DNA of 64,000 nt, from contig JAQUYL010000001.1 in NCBI GenBank assembly GCA_028691845.1, forward strand, positions 186,001-250,000, given 5' to 3'. Position 1 is the first letter of the stretch; every line of letters starts with the position of its first letter. Origin of the DNA: Opitutaceae bacterium (GTDB lineage: Bacteria; Verrucomicrobiota; Verrucomicrobiia; Opitutales; Opitutaceae). This document shows positions 16,872-28,968 of the stretch, in pieces. The notes beneath the pieces were generated by a model, which did not search any database, had not been told where the DNA came from, and saw only the letters and a list, made by a program, of their open reading frames with translations. A program made the position numbers and the translations under genes.

Positions 16872-17171
16872 TTACCTCGGATCCTGTCTGGCCGCAGGAC
16901 ACTGCTGGATCCGGTTCTTCCCCGCGGGTGCCGGCAACCGTTCCACCAGGATGTTCATGGCCGCACTGTGATTCAGGGCGATGCGGGCAGCGCGGACCTG
17001 ACAAAGGACTGTACTGCGGCCCGAAATTTTTTTGACGAGGGCAGTTTCGCCGAAGCCCATTTCGCGCACCCTCTGGCAAAAGTCGGCGGTTCCTCTCAAT
17101 TCATGCACACGACCGGTTGCGCCAGCGGGCAGTTGGCAGAGTGGCTGAAGGTTCTTGAGAGAGGCCGGCAC
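16872..17171 (-). CDS. feoA: Ferrous iron transport protein A
   Basis: A 99-residue SH3-like FeoA protein: LPAGATGRVHELRG, REMGFGETALVKKI, and IALNHSAAMNILVE match the beta-barrel core. FeoA supports FeoB in Fe(II) uptake, probably by binding its cytoplasmic domain. The start is GTG 17171 with no Shine-Dalgarno sequence. About 20 extra basic residues follow the core at the C-terminus. It is the first gene of the feo operon. Confidence 0.87.
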   Translation of the reverse strand: MPASLKNLQPLCQLPAGATGRVHELRGTADFCQRVREMGFGETALVKKISGRSTVLCQVRAARIALNHSAAMNILVERLPAPAGKNRIQQCPAARQDPR

Positions 17172-17177
17172 GATAGG

Positions 17178-17194
17178 GATTGAGACTCGTTATC
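17178..17194. promoter_or_regulatory. Candidate iron-responsive operator before feoA
   Basis: The 17-base imperfect palindrome GATTGAGACTCGTTATC sits seven bases from the feoA start codon. Its half-sites (GATAACGAG on the other strand) faintly resemble Fur-box hexamers. The match is weak and rests mainly on position. Confidence 0.25.
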
Positions 17195-17311
17195 AGAAAG
17201 GTGAAAAAACCCATTTTGGCAACTCTTTCTGGAAAACAAAGCGATTCAATGTTGTAGTTGCCAACAATAGAACGACTTGCAGCACATTAGTTCCAGGAGA
17301 GACCGAACTGC

Positions 17312-17719
17312 TTATTTCCGGCGCCGTTTGACTTCCAGCTGGGCAACCGAAAAACGAAGCAAAGCTTCAAGGCGTTCAATTTCGGAAGGTTCCAGATCAT
17401 GCTTGGCCCGAAGATCCTCTTCAGCTCGATGAATTGCCTTCTGGACGGTTGCCTCATCGATGCTTTCCTCGCGAATGGCCCACTCAGCCAGAACCCGTAC
17501 GCAGTCGCCGTCAATCTGGGCAAATCCGCCACCAACGGCAAGAAACTGGGTTTGGTTGCCCTTCGAGGCTCGCAGCTCGCCGTGGTCGACCTGGGTGACC
17601 AGCGGAATATGGCCGGGCAACACGCCAATCTCGCCTGTCCCTGTCGGAATGACGACAGAGTCGACCGTGTCGGAATAAACGCGGGCCTCAGGGGTGACGA
17701 TTTCGAGCGTTAGCGGCAT
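17312..17719 (-). CDS. atpC: ATP synthase F1 epsilon subunit
   Basis: A 135-residue epsilon subunit: an N-terminal beta-sandwich (LTLEIVTPEARVYSD, GEIGVLPGHIPLVTQ) and a C-terminal two-helix hairpin. It is the last gene of the atp operon, three bases after atpD, and ends in the basic sequence KRRRK. It couples the rotor gamma subunit to the c-ring and inhibits ATP hydrolysis. Confidence 0.96.
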   Translation of the reverse strand: MPLTLEIVTPEARVYSDTVDSVVIPTGTGEIGVLPGHIPLVTQVDHGELRASKGNQTQFLAVGGGFAQIDGDCVRVLAEWAIREESIDEATVQKAIHRAEEDLRAKHDLEPSEIERLEALLRFSVAQLEVKRRRK

Positions 17720-17722
17720 GGT

Positions 17723-20054
<2,332 letters not shown>

Positions 20055-20103
20055 TACGGAAAAAAGTCAGGAGGCCGGTTGCAGGAGACGGCAGCGGCCG
20101 GAC

Positions 20104-21630
20104 TCAGCTGGTAAAGGTGCCCTTCCATTCTTCGCACGCCGTCCTGAGTTCGGCGTTAAGGACGTCGTCGAGGGCGGCTTTCTTACGCATGGTGTCGAGC
20201 AGCGCGGCCTTCCGCGAGGTGAGAAAGCCCTTCAGGTGGTTGGCGGCATCGACGACCTTCTTTACATCGATCGGATCGAAATAATTGTTCTGCATCGCCC
20301 ACAGGACAGCGGCCTGAAGTTCGATCGCGACCGGGTTGAGTTGCGGTTGCTTGAAGAGTTCGACGATGCGCGAGCCGCGATCGAGTTGGGCCTTGGTCTT
20401 GGCGTCGAGGTCGGAACCGAACTGGGCGAAGGCGGCGAGTTCACGGAATTGGGCGAGTTCCCCCTTCAACTTGCCCGCGACCTGCTTGGTCATCTTGAGC
20501 TGCGCGGCGGAACCGACGCGGGAGACAGAGAGACCGACGGACACGGCGGGTCGGATGCCCTGGTTGAAGAGATCGGTTTCGAGGAAGATCTGGCCGTCGG
20601 TGATCGAAATGACGTTCGTCGGGATGTAGGCCGAGACGTCCCCCGCCTGTGTCTCGATGATGGGCAGACCGGTGAGGGAGCCCTTGCCGGCGAGACGCGC
20701 GCTGCGTTCCAGCAGGCGCGAGTGCAGGTAAAACACATCGCCGGGATAGGCCTCGCGACCGGAGGGGCGCTTGAGGATGAGCGAAATCTGGCGGTAGGCG
20801 ACGGCGTGCTTCGAGAGATCATCGTATACGATAAGCGCATCCATGCCGTTTTCCATGAACCACTCGCCGATGGAGGTGCCGGAGAAAGGCGCGAGGTATT
20901 GGTTGGCGGGATTGTCGGCGGCCGGGGCGCAGACGATGACGCAGTATTCGAGTGCGCCCGCGGCCTCGAGGGAGGCGATGGTGCGGGCGATGGTGGAATT
21001 CTTCTGGCCGACCGCTACGTAGATGGAATAAAGCGGGCGGAAATTCGGATCGCCGGCGGCGAGGCCCTGCTTGTTCATGCGGGCCTGGTTAATGATCGTG
21101 TCGATTGCGATGGTGGTTTTGCCGGTGCCGCGGTCGCCGATGATGAGTTCGCGCTGGCCGCGGCCGATTGGGATCATCGAGTCGATGGCCATGATGCCCG
21201 TAAGCACGGGCTGCGACACCGATTTGCGGACGATAATGCCGGGGGCGATCTTTTCGACCGGATAGAATTCCTGGGTGTCGATGGGGCCCTTGCCATCGAC
21301 GGGTCGGCCCAAGGCGTCGACCACGCGGCCGAGGAGGGCCTTGCCGACGGGCACCGAGAGAAGCTTGCCCGTGGTGAACACTTCGTCCCCTTCCTTAAGC
21401 TGGGCAACATCGCCGAGCACGACGCAGCCGACTTCGTCCTCTTCGAGGTTCAGCGCGATGCCGATGGCGTCGCCGGGAAACTGGACCATCTCATTGTACA
21501 TCACGTCGGAGAGGCCGTCGACTTTGGCGACGCCGTCGGCGACGGAGCGGATGACGCCGGTATTCTTCTTTACCGCCTTGGAGGAGAGTCTGGCGATCTG
21601 TTGTTCGATTTGTTCGATGACGGTGCTCAT
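20104..21630 (-). CDS. atpA: ATP synthase F1 alpha subunit
   Basis: A 508-residue non-catalytic nucleotide-binding subunit. GDRGTGKT (165-172) is the P-loop; [13 protein letters not shown] provides the arginine finger region. The length is typical of the family. A long antisense open frame covers most of this gene but is a composition shadow. Start ATG 21630 lies 44 bases after the atpH stop. Confidence 0.98.
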   Translation of the reverse strand: MSTVIEQIEQQIARLSSKAVKKNTGVIRSVADGVAKVDGLSDVMYNEMVQFPGDAIGIALNLEEDEVGCVVLGDVAQLKEGDEVFTTGKLLSVPVGKALLGRVVDALGRPVDGKGPIDTQEFYPVEKIAPGIIVRKSVSQPVLTGIMAIDSMIPIGRGQRELIIGDRGTGKTTIAIDTIINQARMNKQGLAAGDPNFRPLYSIYVAVGQKNSTIARTIASLEAAGALEYCVIVCAPAADNPANQYLAPFSGTSIGEWFMENGMDALIVYDDLSKHAVAYRQISLILKRPSGREAYPGDVFYLHSRLLERSARLAGKGSLTGLPIIETQAGDVSAYIPTNVISITDGQIFLETDLFNQGIRPAVSVGLSVSRVGSAAQLKMTKQVAGKLKGELAQFRELAAFAQFGSDLDAKTKAQLDRGSRIVELFKQPQLNPVAIELQAAVLWAMQNNYFDPIDVKKVVDAANHLKGFLTSRKAALLDTMRKKAALDDVLNAELRTACEEWKGTFTS

Positions 21631-21674
21631 CTCGGAAAAATTGAGGTCGAGGTTCGGGAAGGCGGGAGGCGGGG

Positions 21675-22067
21675 TTAGACGGCGGCCGCCAGGGCGGCGA
21701 GCTGGCCGGCGACGGAGGATTCGTAGACATTGTCGCCGAGACGTACGCGGACGCCGGCGAGCAGCGCCGCAGAGGGCTGCGCGGTCACACGGATGGGACG
21801 CTGGAATTTTTCCGACAGGGCGGCCTCAAGGCTGCGCAGGGCGGAATCTGAAAGGGGGCCGGCATGTTCGACGATCGCGCGGCTCTTCGCGAGTTCACGG
21901 GCGATGAGCAATTGATACTGCCGGAGCACCGACGCGTAGTTCCGGGGCGGGTTCTTCTCGAGGTAGGCGAGCACTCCACCCACACGCTCGGGGGACACCA
22001 AGCCGTCGGCCAAGCTTAGCGCGAGGAGCTGCCGGGCGAGGAGTTTGGTTTTTTTGTTGGCGGCCAT
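21675..22067 (-). CDS. atpH: ATP synthase F1 delta subunit, short form
   Basis: A 130-residue OSCP/delta protein, against a usual length of about 175-180. The C-terminal part is recognisable: [18 protein letters not shown] then [19 protein letters not shown], the membrane-stator-contacting half. The N-terminal helical bundle, which binds the top of F1, is clearly reduced. Its place between atpF and atpA leaves little doubt about identity. Confidence 0.88.
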   Translation of the reverse strand: MAANKKTKLLARQLLALSLADGLVSPERVGGVLAYLEKNPPRNYASVLRQYQLLIARELAKSRAIVEHAGPLSDSALRSLEAALSEKFQRPIRVTAQPSAALLAGVRVRLGDNVYESSVAGQLAALAAAV

Positions 22068-22098
22068 CGAAGAGCGGCTGGAAACCGGGGTCGAGAAA

Positions 22099-22647
22099 TC
22101 AGATTACCGTGATCTCACGGGCGGCCGATTCATTGTAGGAAGCGCGGTCGGCCTCGGTGAGTTTCTTGGCGAGGACACGCTCGGTCGTGGCGACCACGAG
22201 CCGGGCGATTTCACCGCGGGCTTCTTCGAGTATTTTCCTGCGCTCGAGTTCCATGGCCTGCTGTGCCTTGGCGAGCAGGGCGTTCGCCTGATCGGTCGCA
22301 TCCTTGTGCTGCTTGTCCGCGGACTCCTTCGCGATCTTGCGCGCTTCATCGACAACTTTCTGGGCTTCCTGCTGCGCGGTCCTGAGGATCTTCGCGCTCT
22401 CCTGCCGGGAGGCATCGAGCTTGGCCTTCATCTCCTCGGCGTATTTCAAGCCGGCGTCGATCTTGTGGGCGCGCTCATCCATCGCCGTGATCGTCGGCTT
22501 GATGCCGAAGCGATACAGGACGGCTGCGACAACTAGAAAGCCAAAAGCCTGGATGAGGATGTATTTCCAATCGAGGCCGAACTTCTCCACCAGGCCGGGT
22601 TCAGCGGCATGGGCCTCGGCGGCAGCGAGCAAGAGAGGCAGCGACAT
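22099..22647 (-). CDS. atpF: ATP synthase Fo b subunit
   Basis: A 182-residue stator subunit: one N-terminal membrane helix ([20 protein letters not shown], about residues 29-48) and a long charged coiled coil rich in Ala, Glu, Lys and Gln. A short periplasmic N-terminal stretch ([14 protein letters not shown]) precedes the helix. There is one b gene, not b plus b-prime. It follows atpE by 59 bases. Confidence 0.94.
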   Translation of the reverse strand: MSLPLLLAAAEAHAAEPGLVEKFGLDWKYILIQAFGFLVVAAVLYRFGIKPTITAMDERAHKIDAGLKYAEEMKAKLDASRQESAKILRTAQQEAQKVVDEARKIAKESADKQHKDATDQANALLAKAQQAMELERRKILEEARGEIARLVVATTERVLAKKLTEADRASYNESAAREITVI

Positions 22648-22706
22648 GAGGGGAAAGGGATGGGCGGCTCGGCGTGAGACCGGGCCGCGAGTTGAGGTTA
22701 AGGTGA

Positions 22707-22916
22707 TTATTTCGCGAGAAACAGGGCGAGGATGCCGAGCCCTTCGGCGAGGGCCATACCGAGGATGGCCTGCACGAGGATCTTGCCGGAGGCGCCGGGA
22801 TTGCGGCCGACGGCTTCGGCGGCTTTGAGACCGATGAGACCGACGCCGATGGCGGCGCCGAACAGGCCGATTGCGCTGGTGATGTTGCCTTGGATTTCAG
22901 CGAGGATGGTGAACAT
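22707..22916 (-). CDS. atpE: ATP synthase Fo c subunit
   Basis: A 69-residue proteolipid with two membrane helices joined by the polar loop [10 protein letters not shown]. The ion-carrying carboxylate is the Glu in MALAEGLGI of helix 2. At the helix-1 position that is Gln in sodium-binding rings this protein has Leu ([11 protein letters not shown]), and the Glu is followed by Gly rather than Ser, so proton coupling is expected. The ATG at 22916 is preceded by an A-rich leader without Shine-Dalgarno sequence; a longer frame upstream is not coding. Confidence 0.95.
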   Translation of the reverse strand: MFTILAEIQGNITSAIGLFGAAIGVGLIGLKAAEAVGRNPGASGKILVQAILGMALAEGLGILALFLAK

Positions 22917-22987
22917 GATTTTGTTGGTTGTTTTTTTGCGGGAGAGCCGTCGTCCGCGCTCAGGGCACGGTCCCGGCGGCAAATTCG

Positions 22988-23887
22988 TCAGTGATGGGTG
23001 GCAGCGGCGTGTCCGCTCTCGGGTTCGTGGTCGTCTCCGTGGTTGCAGATGAGACCGATGTAGACGGAAGAGAGGAGGGTGAATACGATCGTCTGAATCA
23101 GGCCGACCAGCAGCTCCATGAAGTAAAAAATGAAGAAAAAGTGGGTGCCGTGCAGGAGGTTCTCCCCGCCAAAAATATTGCCAAAGAGACGGACGGAGAG
23201 GGTGAATGGGCGGATGCAGATCGAGAACACCTCGACGAACCCGACGATGAAGAAGATCAGCGAGAGGATCGGGTAGAGCCAACCGGGAGTCTCCTTCTTG
23301 TCGGCTTTGTTGCCGAAGAGATCCCAGTAGATAAATTTCGGTCCGGCATACTTGAGAATGATGATGGCCCAGGCGCCAAACGAGATCAGGGCGAGCGCTA
23401 TCGTCCCGTTAAAATCCGAGTTATGCGGCCGGATGAGCGGCCGGGTAATGATGAAATGACCATCGAGATCATGCCCCCAGCCGATCGTGCCGACGCCTGG
23501 AATCAGGCCCATCCAATTATGGACGAGGATGAAGATGAAAAGCGTGACCAGAAGGGGAAAGGAGGCCGGGAAGGCTTTTTTGCCGACGATCGGCTCGAAC
23601 AAACCGCGCAGCGACTCAATCAGCGCCTCGACCACGGCCTGGCCACGCGAGGGAAGAATGGATGGTTTGCCGACAAGCCAGAGCACGAGAGCGGCGGCAA
23701 AAGCAGAAATGACCCAGCCGGTGACCATGCTGTTGGTGATGCCCCAAGCATGTCCGGCTGCGTTTTGCCCCAGAGGGATCAGCACTTCCGCCGAGGGAGG
23801 CACGCCCCCTTCGCTGGCAACCGCCGTTGTGGCATAAGCGACCAGGGCGGCGAGGGCGAGTCCGGAGATGCGTCGGGGCAGGAACAT
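22988..23887 (-). CDS. atpB: ATP synthase Fo a subunit
   Basis: A 299-residue membrane subunit that forms the ion half-channels. The essential Arg is in TLSVRLFGNIFGG on the fourth helix, and the C-terminal helix has the usual polar residues (LLVGLIQTIVFTLLSSVYIG). The N-terminus from ATG 23887 looks like a signal segment (LALAALVAYATTAVAS), longer than in E. coli. Upstream ATG and TTG codons (to 23953) would extend it. It is the first gene of the atp operon; no atpI or atpZ precedes it. Confidence 0.95.
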   Translation of the reverse strand: MFLPRRISGLALAALVAYATTAVASEGGVPPSAEVLIPLGQNAAGHAWGITNSMVTGWVISAFAAALVLWLVGKPSILPSRGQAVVEALIESLRGLFEPIVGKKAFPASFPLLVTLFIFILVHNWMGLIPGVGTIGWGHDLDGHFIITRPLIRPHNSDFNGTIALALISFGAWAIIILKYAGPKFIYWDLFGNKADKKETPGWLYPILSLIFFIVGFVEVFSICIRPFTLSVRLFGNIFGGENLLHGTHFFFIFYFMELLVGLIQTIVFTLLSSVYIGLICNHGDDHEPESGHAAATHH

Positions 23888-24065
23888 CGAGGAAACGAAG
23901 AGTTTAGGCGTTATAAAAAGGGTAATTGGTAGGGCGGCCATGGCATGCGTCAACCCTTGAAATACGTTTCCTTATGGCCATTAGTTTGGGAATAATAACG
24001 GGAAGCAACGGACTAATGGGATAGGGGCTTGCCAATGGCAGCCCCGCCCGGATGCTGGAATGGGT

Positions 24066-24239
24066 ATGGACAGACCCGAGGCCATTCACGAACTGCTGGT
24101 GCGGACGGAGCCGCCGCGGCGCCCGAATGGCGAACGCAAGCTCGCCCACGATTACCTGTTCCAGGTCATGTGGGTGTTGGTGGTGGCGGCAGGCCTGGTG
24201 CAACTATTTCTACTGGTCTGGCTGGATGTGATGTCCTGA
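24066..24239 (+). CDS. Possible small single-helix membrane protein
   Basis: A 57-residue frame starting ATG 24066: a charged N-terminal half (MDRPEAIHELL, RRPNGERKLAHDY) and one hydrophobic helix (VMWVLVVAAGLVQLFLLVWL) near the C-terminus. Basic residues before the helix fit an N-in membrane protein. It is divergent from atpB, and its last 74 bases overlap the 3' end of trmB on the other strand. I do not recognise a family. It could be chance, though the clean hydrophobic segment and start argue for a gene. Confidence 0.4.
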   Translation: MDRPEAIHELLVRTEPPRRPNGERKLAHDYLFQVMWVLVVAAGLVQLFLLVWLDVMS

Positions 24240-24867
24240 CCGCGACCAGCGAGTAGTAGCGCGGTGCGCGTTCTTGGAAGACGGTGGTCTGTTCCAGCGG
24301 CCAGGGCGTGCCGGGAACGGAGCGCCAGGCGGCGAGATGGCGCAAGGTGAACTCAACCTCGTGAAAATACTCCGTATGGTCGGTTCGGAAGAAAAGAGGT
24401 GCCCCCTCCCCTGCCCTCGCAGCCAGCGCCTCGAAAAATTCCGCCTGCAGCAGGCGGTTTTTATGATGACGTTTTTTAGGCCAGGGATCGGGGAATAGCA
24501 CCCAGATTTCCGCGAACGTGACACCTTGCGGCAGGGCGTTGAGAAACTCCCGGGCCTCGGCGCGCACGAAATGACAGTTGGCGAGCCGGGCCCGGTCGCG
24601 CTTGCGGTCGCTTTTTTTCAGACGTTCAAGACGGAGATCTACGCCGACGCAGAATTTATGCGGAAACGACTCCGCGTATCGCACCAGAAAATGTCCATGT
24701 CCGCATCCAATTTCCCACACGATGGCGCGCGGCGCGGGCAGCAAGGCGGCCAGTTCGGCCCGGAGGGCGGCACGACGCGTCGCAATGCGAGTGAGAAAAT
24801 CCGGTTTGAAATCCACGGGGCCGATTCGGGCGGCGTCCGGCGGCGCCGGCAATCCTGAAGCGCGCAA
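24166..24867 (-). CDS. trmB: tRNA (guanine-N7-)-methyltransferase TrmB
   Basis: A SAM-dependent methyltransferase that makes m7G46 in tRNA. EIGCGHGHF is the SAM-binding motif, GVDLRLERLKK follows, and the diagnostic TrmB stretch FPDPWPKKRHHKNR is complete. FFRTDHTEYF is the later TrmB block. The start is uncertain: TTG 24867 gives 233 residues, near the family norm, while an open frame continues upstream to 24990 in sequence that does not look coding. The proline-rich C-terminal tail overlaps a possible plus-strand small gene. Confidence 0.87.
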   Translation of the reverse strand: MRASGLPAPPDAARIGPVDFKPDFLTRIATRRAALRAELAALLPAPRAIVWEIGCGHGHFLVRYAESFPHKFCVGVDLRLERLKKSDRKRDRARLANCHFVRAEAREFLNALPQGVTFAEIWVLFPDPWPKKRHHKNRLLQAEFFEALAARAGEGAPLFFRTDHTEYFHEVEFTLRHLAAWRSVPGTPWPLEQTTVFQERAPRYYSLVAVRTSHPARPVEIVAPGLPPPPTPT

Positions 24868-24961
24868 TATGCAAACTACGGCGCGGTCGGATGCCGCCCC
24901 CCTTGGGGCGCAAGGGAGTATGGGGAAAGGTCGCAGTTCCCCTGCCCTGCCCGCTTTCAAT

Positions 24962-26158
24962 CTAGGTCCACCCGCCATGCAGTTGCACAATGTGCTTCAC
25001 AATGCCGAAGCCGGCGCCACCGCTTTCACGGGGGCGGCTCTGTCTACGCGGTAGAAGCGTTCGAAAAGGTGCGGCAGGTCTTCGGTGGGATTTCGGGGGC
25101 CGTTGTCGCGCACGCAGATTTCCAACACGTTCTCCCGTAGCACCGCACTGATCTCGACGTTACCGCCAGGGGATGTGTTCTAAGACTATGGCGGACAAAA
25201 TATTAAACACTTGGACAAGTCTGGCTGGATCAGCGCTGAGATTGCTGGCTTCAGGAGCAATCTTCAGGTTGATCACGTACCCTTCTGTGGCGGGGCGCTG
25301 CAGGGAATCTTCGACGACAGCAGGGATCAACCTGAGCAGGTGCACGGTCTGGACACGCACTCCGGGAGCGGCGGACTCCAGTCGCGAAAGCTGGATAAGG
25401 TCCTCGATCCCCGTGTTCATGTGCCGACTATGGCGTTGGATCGTCTTTAGAAAACGTTCACGATCTTCCGCAGGCACGCTGCGATGGTTGTCCACGAGTG
25501 TCTCGACATATCCCTTGATGATACTGTGCGGTGTGCGTAATTCGTGCGACGCGTTAGCCACAAAATCTTTTCGCAGGGCTTCGAGTTTTTTCTGATGGGT
25601 CACATCCTGCAACACGAAGAGGGGGCCAGCGTCCCTGCCCGTCGGGTGAGGGAATCGTAGTACCCGAAACATCAAGCCAAAGAGCCCCTTTCGTGCCGTC
25701 TTCGATTACGAACTCCCGCCGGGAGGTGGGTGGCCCTTCACGGGTAGCTCTGACATATTCGTGAAAAACCGTGCTACGGACAACGAGTTCGAGGCGAAGA
25801 TTGGCCAGGTTGCGCGCTGGGAAAGATGTCGCGAAGCACACGATTGGCGAGACGGATGTAGTTGCTCTCATCGACAATGAGCACCGCTTCGCAAGATTGC
25901 CCAGCGTGGCTTCGAGTTGGGCGAGTTGGTCGGAATGCTGTTGTCGGAGGGAGTTGTTTTCGGCAAGAAGCGCATTTCTGCGGTGGTTAGCTGCGGCCAG
26001 CGGTCCATCGAACTGACCGGACTGATTTCTACTGCAGGTAGGGTTGGATCTGTTGGACTGCTCCAGTCAGACCACTATGTGTACGGCGCAAGTCCCACAG
26101 GTTTGTACAGCATAACCGAGGGTGCTAGAATGTTGGCTGCTAGGACAAGTGGGATCAT
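24962..26158 (-). pseudogene. Broken PhoR-like sensor histidine kinase
   Basis: Recognisable kinase parts lie in order but in different frames. An N-terminal hydrophobic start (ATG 26158, overlapping the response regulator stop as ATGA) hits TAG at 26075-26077. A coiled linker follows, then a PAS domain (VLIVDESNYIRLANRV and on, near 25,880-25,640), and a HisKA domain with SHELRTPHSIIKGYVETLVD. The ATPase domain is scattered: VRDNGPEIP, then HLFERFYRVDRA, then GGAGFGIVKHIVQLHGG near 24,970, each needing a frame change. At least four frameshifts and one nonsense codon are needed to rebuild it. The HisKA sequence is of the PhoR type. No functional product is expected. Confidence 0.85.
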
Positions 26159-26875
26159 CGGATTTGGGAGGGCCTTTTTTCGGCGAAGCGATACCCTACT
26201 CCTCTAATGGTTCCGATCCAGTCGGCTTCGGAGCCAGGTTTTTTCACTGAGACGGCGAATATGGGTATCGATGGTGCGAGTCTCGATTTCCGTGGAATAA
26301 TTCCAGACATTGACCAGCAGATGATCGCGGGTTTGGACCAACCCTTGGCGCTCCGTCAAAAGCCGGAGGAGTTTGAATTCGGTTGGTGAGGATTCACAAT
26401 GAGCTGTCCATGAACGGATACCGAGTGCACTACGCTATCCAGGACGATGTCACCGATTTGAATTCAGGCTGTTTTTGACACACACGGATCCGCTATTCGC
26501 CGGAGAATTAATTCAATCCGAACTGCAAATTCTCTAGGAATGAATGGTTTGCATAAATGATCGTCAGCTCCAGTTTCAAAACCTTGAATGCGGTCGCTCT
26601 CTTGATTTTTGCGGTCAGTAAAACGACAGAGGAATTATATAAAACAATAGATGAAAGCAACATGCGACAATATCGGATGCTGGATAGATATGCAACATTA
26701 TGTCTAATAAGATTTGATCCGGGGCCGGGGAGTAGTTTCGCGCAAAGGAGATACTTCCTGTCGGGTCGTAGAGTGTTTCGACTTGGGATCCCTTTGTCTT
26801 GAGGTGGTAGGCTACCAGTCCGGTCACATCCGGCTCGTCATCAATGACAAGAGTTTTCTTTTAAGACGTCTCCAT
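26155..26875 (-). pseudogene. Broken PhoB/OmpR-family response regulator
   Basis: The receiver domain starts ATG 26875 but reads TAA at codon 5. The next part is TLVIDDEPDVTGLVAYHL with the acidic pocket intact. The region of the phospho-acceptor Asp (QILLDIML) has been garbled, and the later receiver helix RIQGFETGADDHLCKPF is in another frame. The winged-helix DNA-binding domain survives in pieces: IGDIVLDSVVHSVSVHG, then TEFKLLRLLTERQGLVQTRD, TIDTHIRRL, and GTIRGVGYRFAEKRP before TGA at 26155. One frameshift is an extra A in the run of A just after the TIDTHIRRLSEK codons. The sequence is notably AT-rich. Confidence 0.85.
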
Positions 26876-26979
26876 CAAGCGCGACTATTGTGCATTGCAG
26901 GTCTTTCCAGAAAAATTATCTTTGTTGCGAGAAATTAACAGTAAACAGCGTGCCGCCACTTCTTCCGCCTCCTCCACTA

Positions 26980-28875
26980 CTACTGCTCCGGGAGGGTTTG
27001 CCCGGGTCGCTGCATTTCTCGCCGTTGGGCTTCTATCAGGACCATGAGTATGCTGATATCGGCTGGATTCACGCCGCTAATTCGACTTGCTTGGCCCAAT
27101 GAAGAGGGGCGCATGCGATCGAGTTTTTGAGCGCTTTCTTTTCGCAAGCCTGGAATCGAAAGAAAATCGATACCATCGGGGATTTTGATTTTTTCTATCT
27201 GCTTTAGTTTCTCGATTTGCCGCAGTTCCCTGGTGCGATAACCGCGATAAGTGACTCGGTAAAGGACCTCATCACGTACCTCTTGAGTTTCTGTGAGGAA
27301 CCCGTGAGGGAAAGGGGCCTTATCCTTCTCCTTGCGAATTAAGTCGCCCCAGTTTTTCCCATCTCCCTTTTCTTCCTCAAAAAGTTTTTCCCATTTATCG
27401 ATACGATCTATTTTATCCTTAATCCTTTTTAAACGGCTCTTGGACAGAAGATTGAATCTATCAGCATGCTCAAATAAACGCAGTTCAGCACTACCATGAT
27501 TAAAGAGAAGCCTGTATTCTGCCCGGCTGGTGAACATGCGATATGGCTCGGTGGTTCCCTTTGTGACTAAGTCGTCAATAAGTACGCCAATATAGCCTTC
27601 ATGCCTCGCTACGATCATGGGTTTGTCTCCCTTCGCCTTTAATCCGGCGTTCGTTCCAGCCACTATCCCCTGCCCTGCGGCTTCCTCGTAGCCAGAAGTT
27701 CCATTGATTTGTCCGGCAAAGAATAGGTTTTCGATTATTCGCGACTCAAGCCACGGGAAGAGTTGAGTCGGCGGAGCAAAGTCATATTCGACTGCATAGG
27801 CGGGGCGAAGCAGGATGGCCTTTTCCAGGCCTGGGATGGTATGAACCAGTTGCACCTGCACGTCGATCGGCAGACTCGTGGAGAGTCCGTTGATATAGTA
27901 TTCGTTTGTGCTGCGGCCTTCAGGTTCCAGAAATAACAGATGGCGCTCCTTGTCGGCAAATCGGACGAATTTATCCTCGATGCTCGGGCAATATCGGGGA
28001 CCAATACCTGCAATCTCACCGGAATACATCGCTGATTTGTGCAGATTGTCCCGAACGATCTTTTCGGATTCTCGCGTGGTATAAGTCATCCAGCAGGATG
28101 CCTGTTCGGTCCCCGGAAGCCAACCGATGCGACGCTCACCTGTATGTTCCACGTGGAACAAATCCTCCTGATCACGCGTGTCATAGAAGGCGAATAAAGT
28201 TGGTTTGGCATCACCTTTTTGTTCCTGCAAACTACTAAAATTGATACTTCTGCCCAATATCCGGGGTGGGGTTCCGGTTTTCAATCGCTGCAATTCAATG
28301 CCCGCATACAATAGGCTGCCGGATAACGTCTTCGCGCTGAAATCACCCAGTCGACCGCCCTCATTCTTGTTCTGGCCAACATGCATCAGCCCACGCAAAA
28401 ATGTACCCGTGGTGATGATGACGGATCGGCCGAAAAATTCGATATCGAGATTTGTCCGGCAACCAATGACTTTCCCTTCTTTATAAATCAGGCCGGTTAC
28501 TGTAGCTTGGAATATTTGCAGACGGGGTTGTAATTCCAATGTGTGTTTGAGACGGAACTGGTAAGCCTTTTTGTCACATTGCGCGCGCGGAGACTGGACG
28601 GCCGGACCTCTTGATTCATTAAGAAGTCGAAACTGAATTCCAGTGACATCAGTATTTATGGCCATCTCTCCACCGAGTGCATCGATCTCGCGAACAAGCT
28701 GCCCCTTGGCCAAGCCTCCAATCGCGGGATTACAACTCATCTGAGCGATTGTGTCGATGTTGCCAGTCAAAAGTAGGGTGGAGGCCCCAATGCGCGTGGA
28801 CGCCAAACATGCTTCGACCCCGGCATGCCCGGCGCCGCAAACAATTACATCATAAGGTTCGGCTCTAAATGTCAC
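26980..28875 (-). CDS. mnmG: tRNA uridine-5-carboxymethylaminomethyl modification enzyme MnmG
   Basis: A 631-residue FAD enzyme that works with MnmE to modify U34 of tRNA. The FAD Rossmann GAGHAGVEACLAS is at the N-terminus, and NPAIGGLAKGQLVREIDALGG and GTFLRGLMHVG are family blocks, as is the C-terminal IPGLRKESAQKLDR. The gene is AT-rich compared with the window (the 60-base line from 27361 has only 19 G+C) but shows no frame damage. It follows mnmE by 93 bases on the same strand. Immediately downstream is the broken PhoB-like gene. Confidence 0.96.
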   Translation of the reverse strand: MTFRAEPYDVIVCGAGHAGVEACLASTRIGASTLLLTGNIDTIAQMSCNPAIGGLAKGQLVREIDALGGEMAINTDVTGIQFRLLNESRGPAVQSPRAQCDKKAYQFRLKHTLELQPRLQIFQATVTGLIYKEGKVIGCRTNLDIEFFGRSVIITTGTFLRGLMHVGQNKNEGGRLGDFSAKTLSGSLLYAGIELQRLKTGTPPRILGRSINFSSLQEQKGDAKPTLFAFYDTRDQEDLFHVEHTGERRIGWLPGTEQASCWMTYTTRESEKIVRDNLHKSAMYSGEIAGIGPRYCPSIEDKFVRFADKERHLLFLEPEGRSTNEYYINGLSTSLPIDVQVQLVHTIPGLEKAILLRPAYAVEYDFAPPTQLFPWLESRIIENLFFAGQINGTSGYEEAAGQGIVAGTNAGLKAKGDKPMIVARHEGYIGVLIDDLVTKGTTEPYRMFTSRAEYRLLFNHGSAELRLFEHADRFNLLSKSRLKRIKDKIDRIDKWEKLFEEEKGDGKNWGDLIRKEKDKAPFPHGFLTETQEVRDEVLYRVTYRGYRTRELRQIEKLKQIEKIKIPDGIDFLSIPGLRKESAQKLDRMRPSSLGQASRISGVNPADISILMVLIEAQRREMQRPGQTLPEQ

Positions 28876-28968
28876 TTGCTATCAGTGATATAGGATATAA
28901 ATCGACCGTTGATCGAGCAAGAAGTTGGTTGGCGATTCAATGTCGAAATATAATACTTCGATGACTTG

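Noticed and set aside
22707..22916. Sodium-coupled c-ring
   Set aside because: The Gln and Ser positions of the sodium signature are Leu and Gly, so proton coupling fits better.
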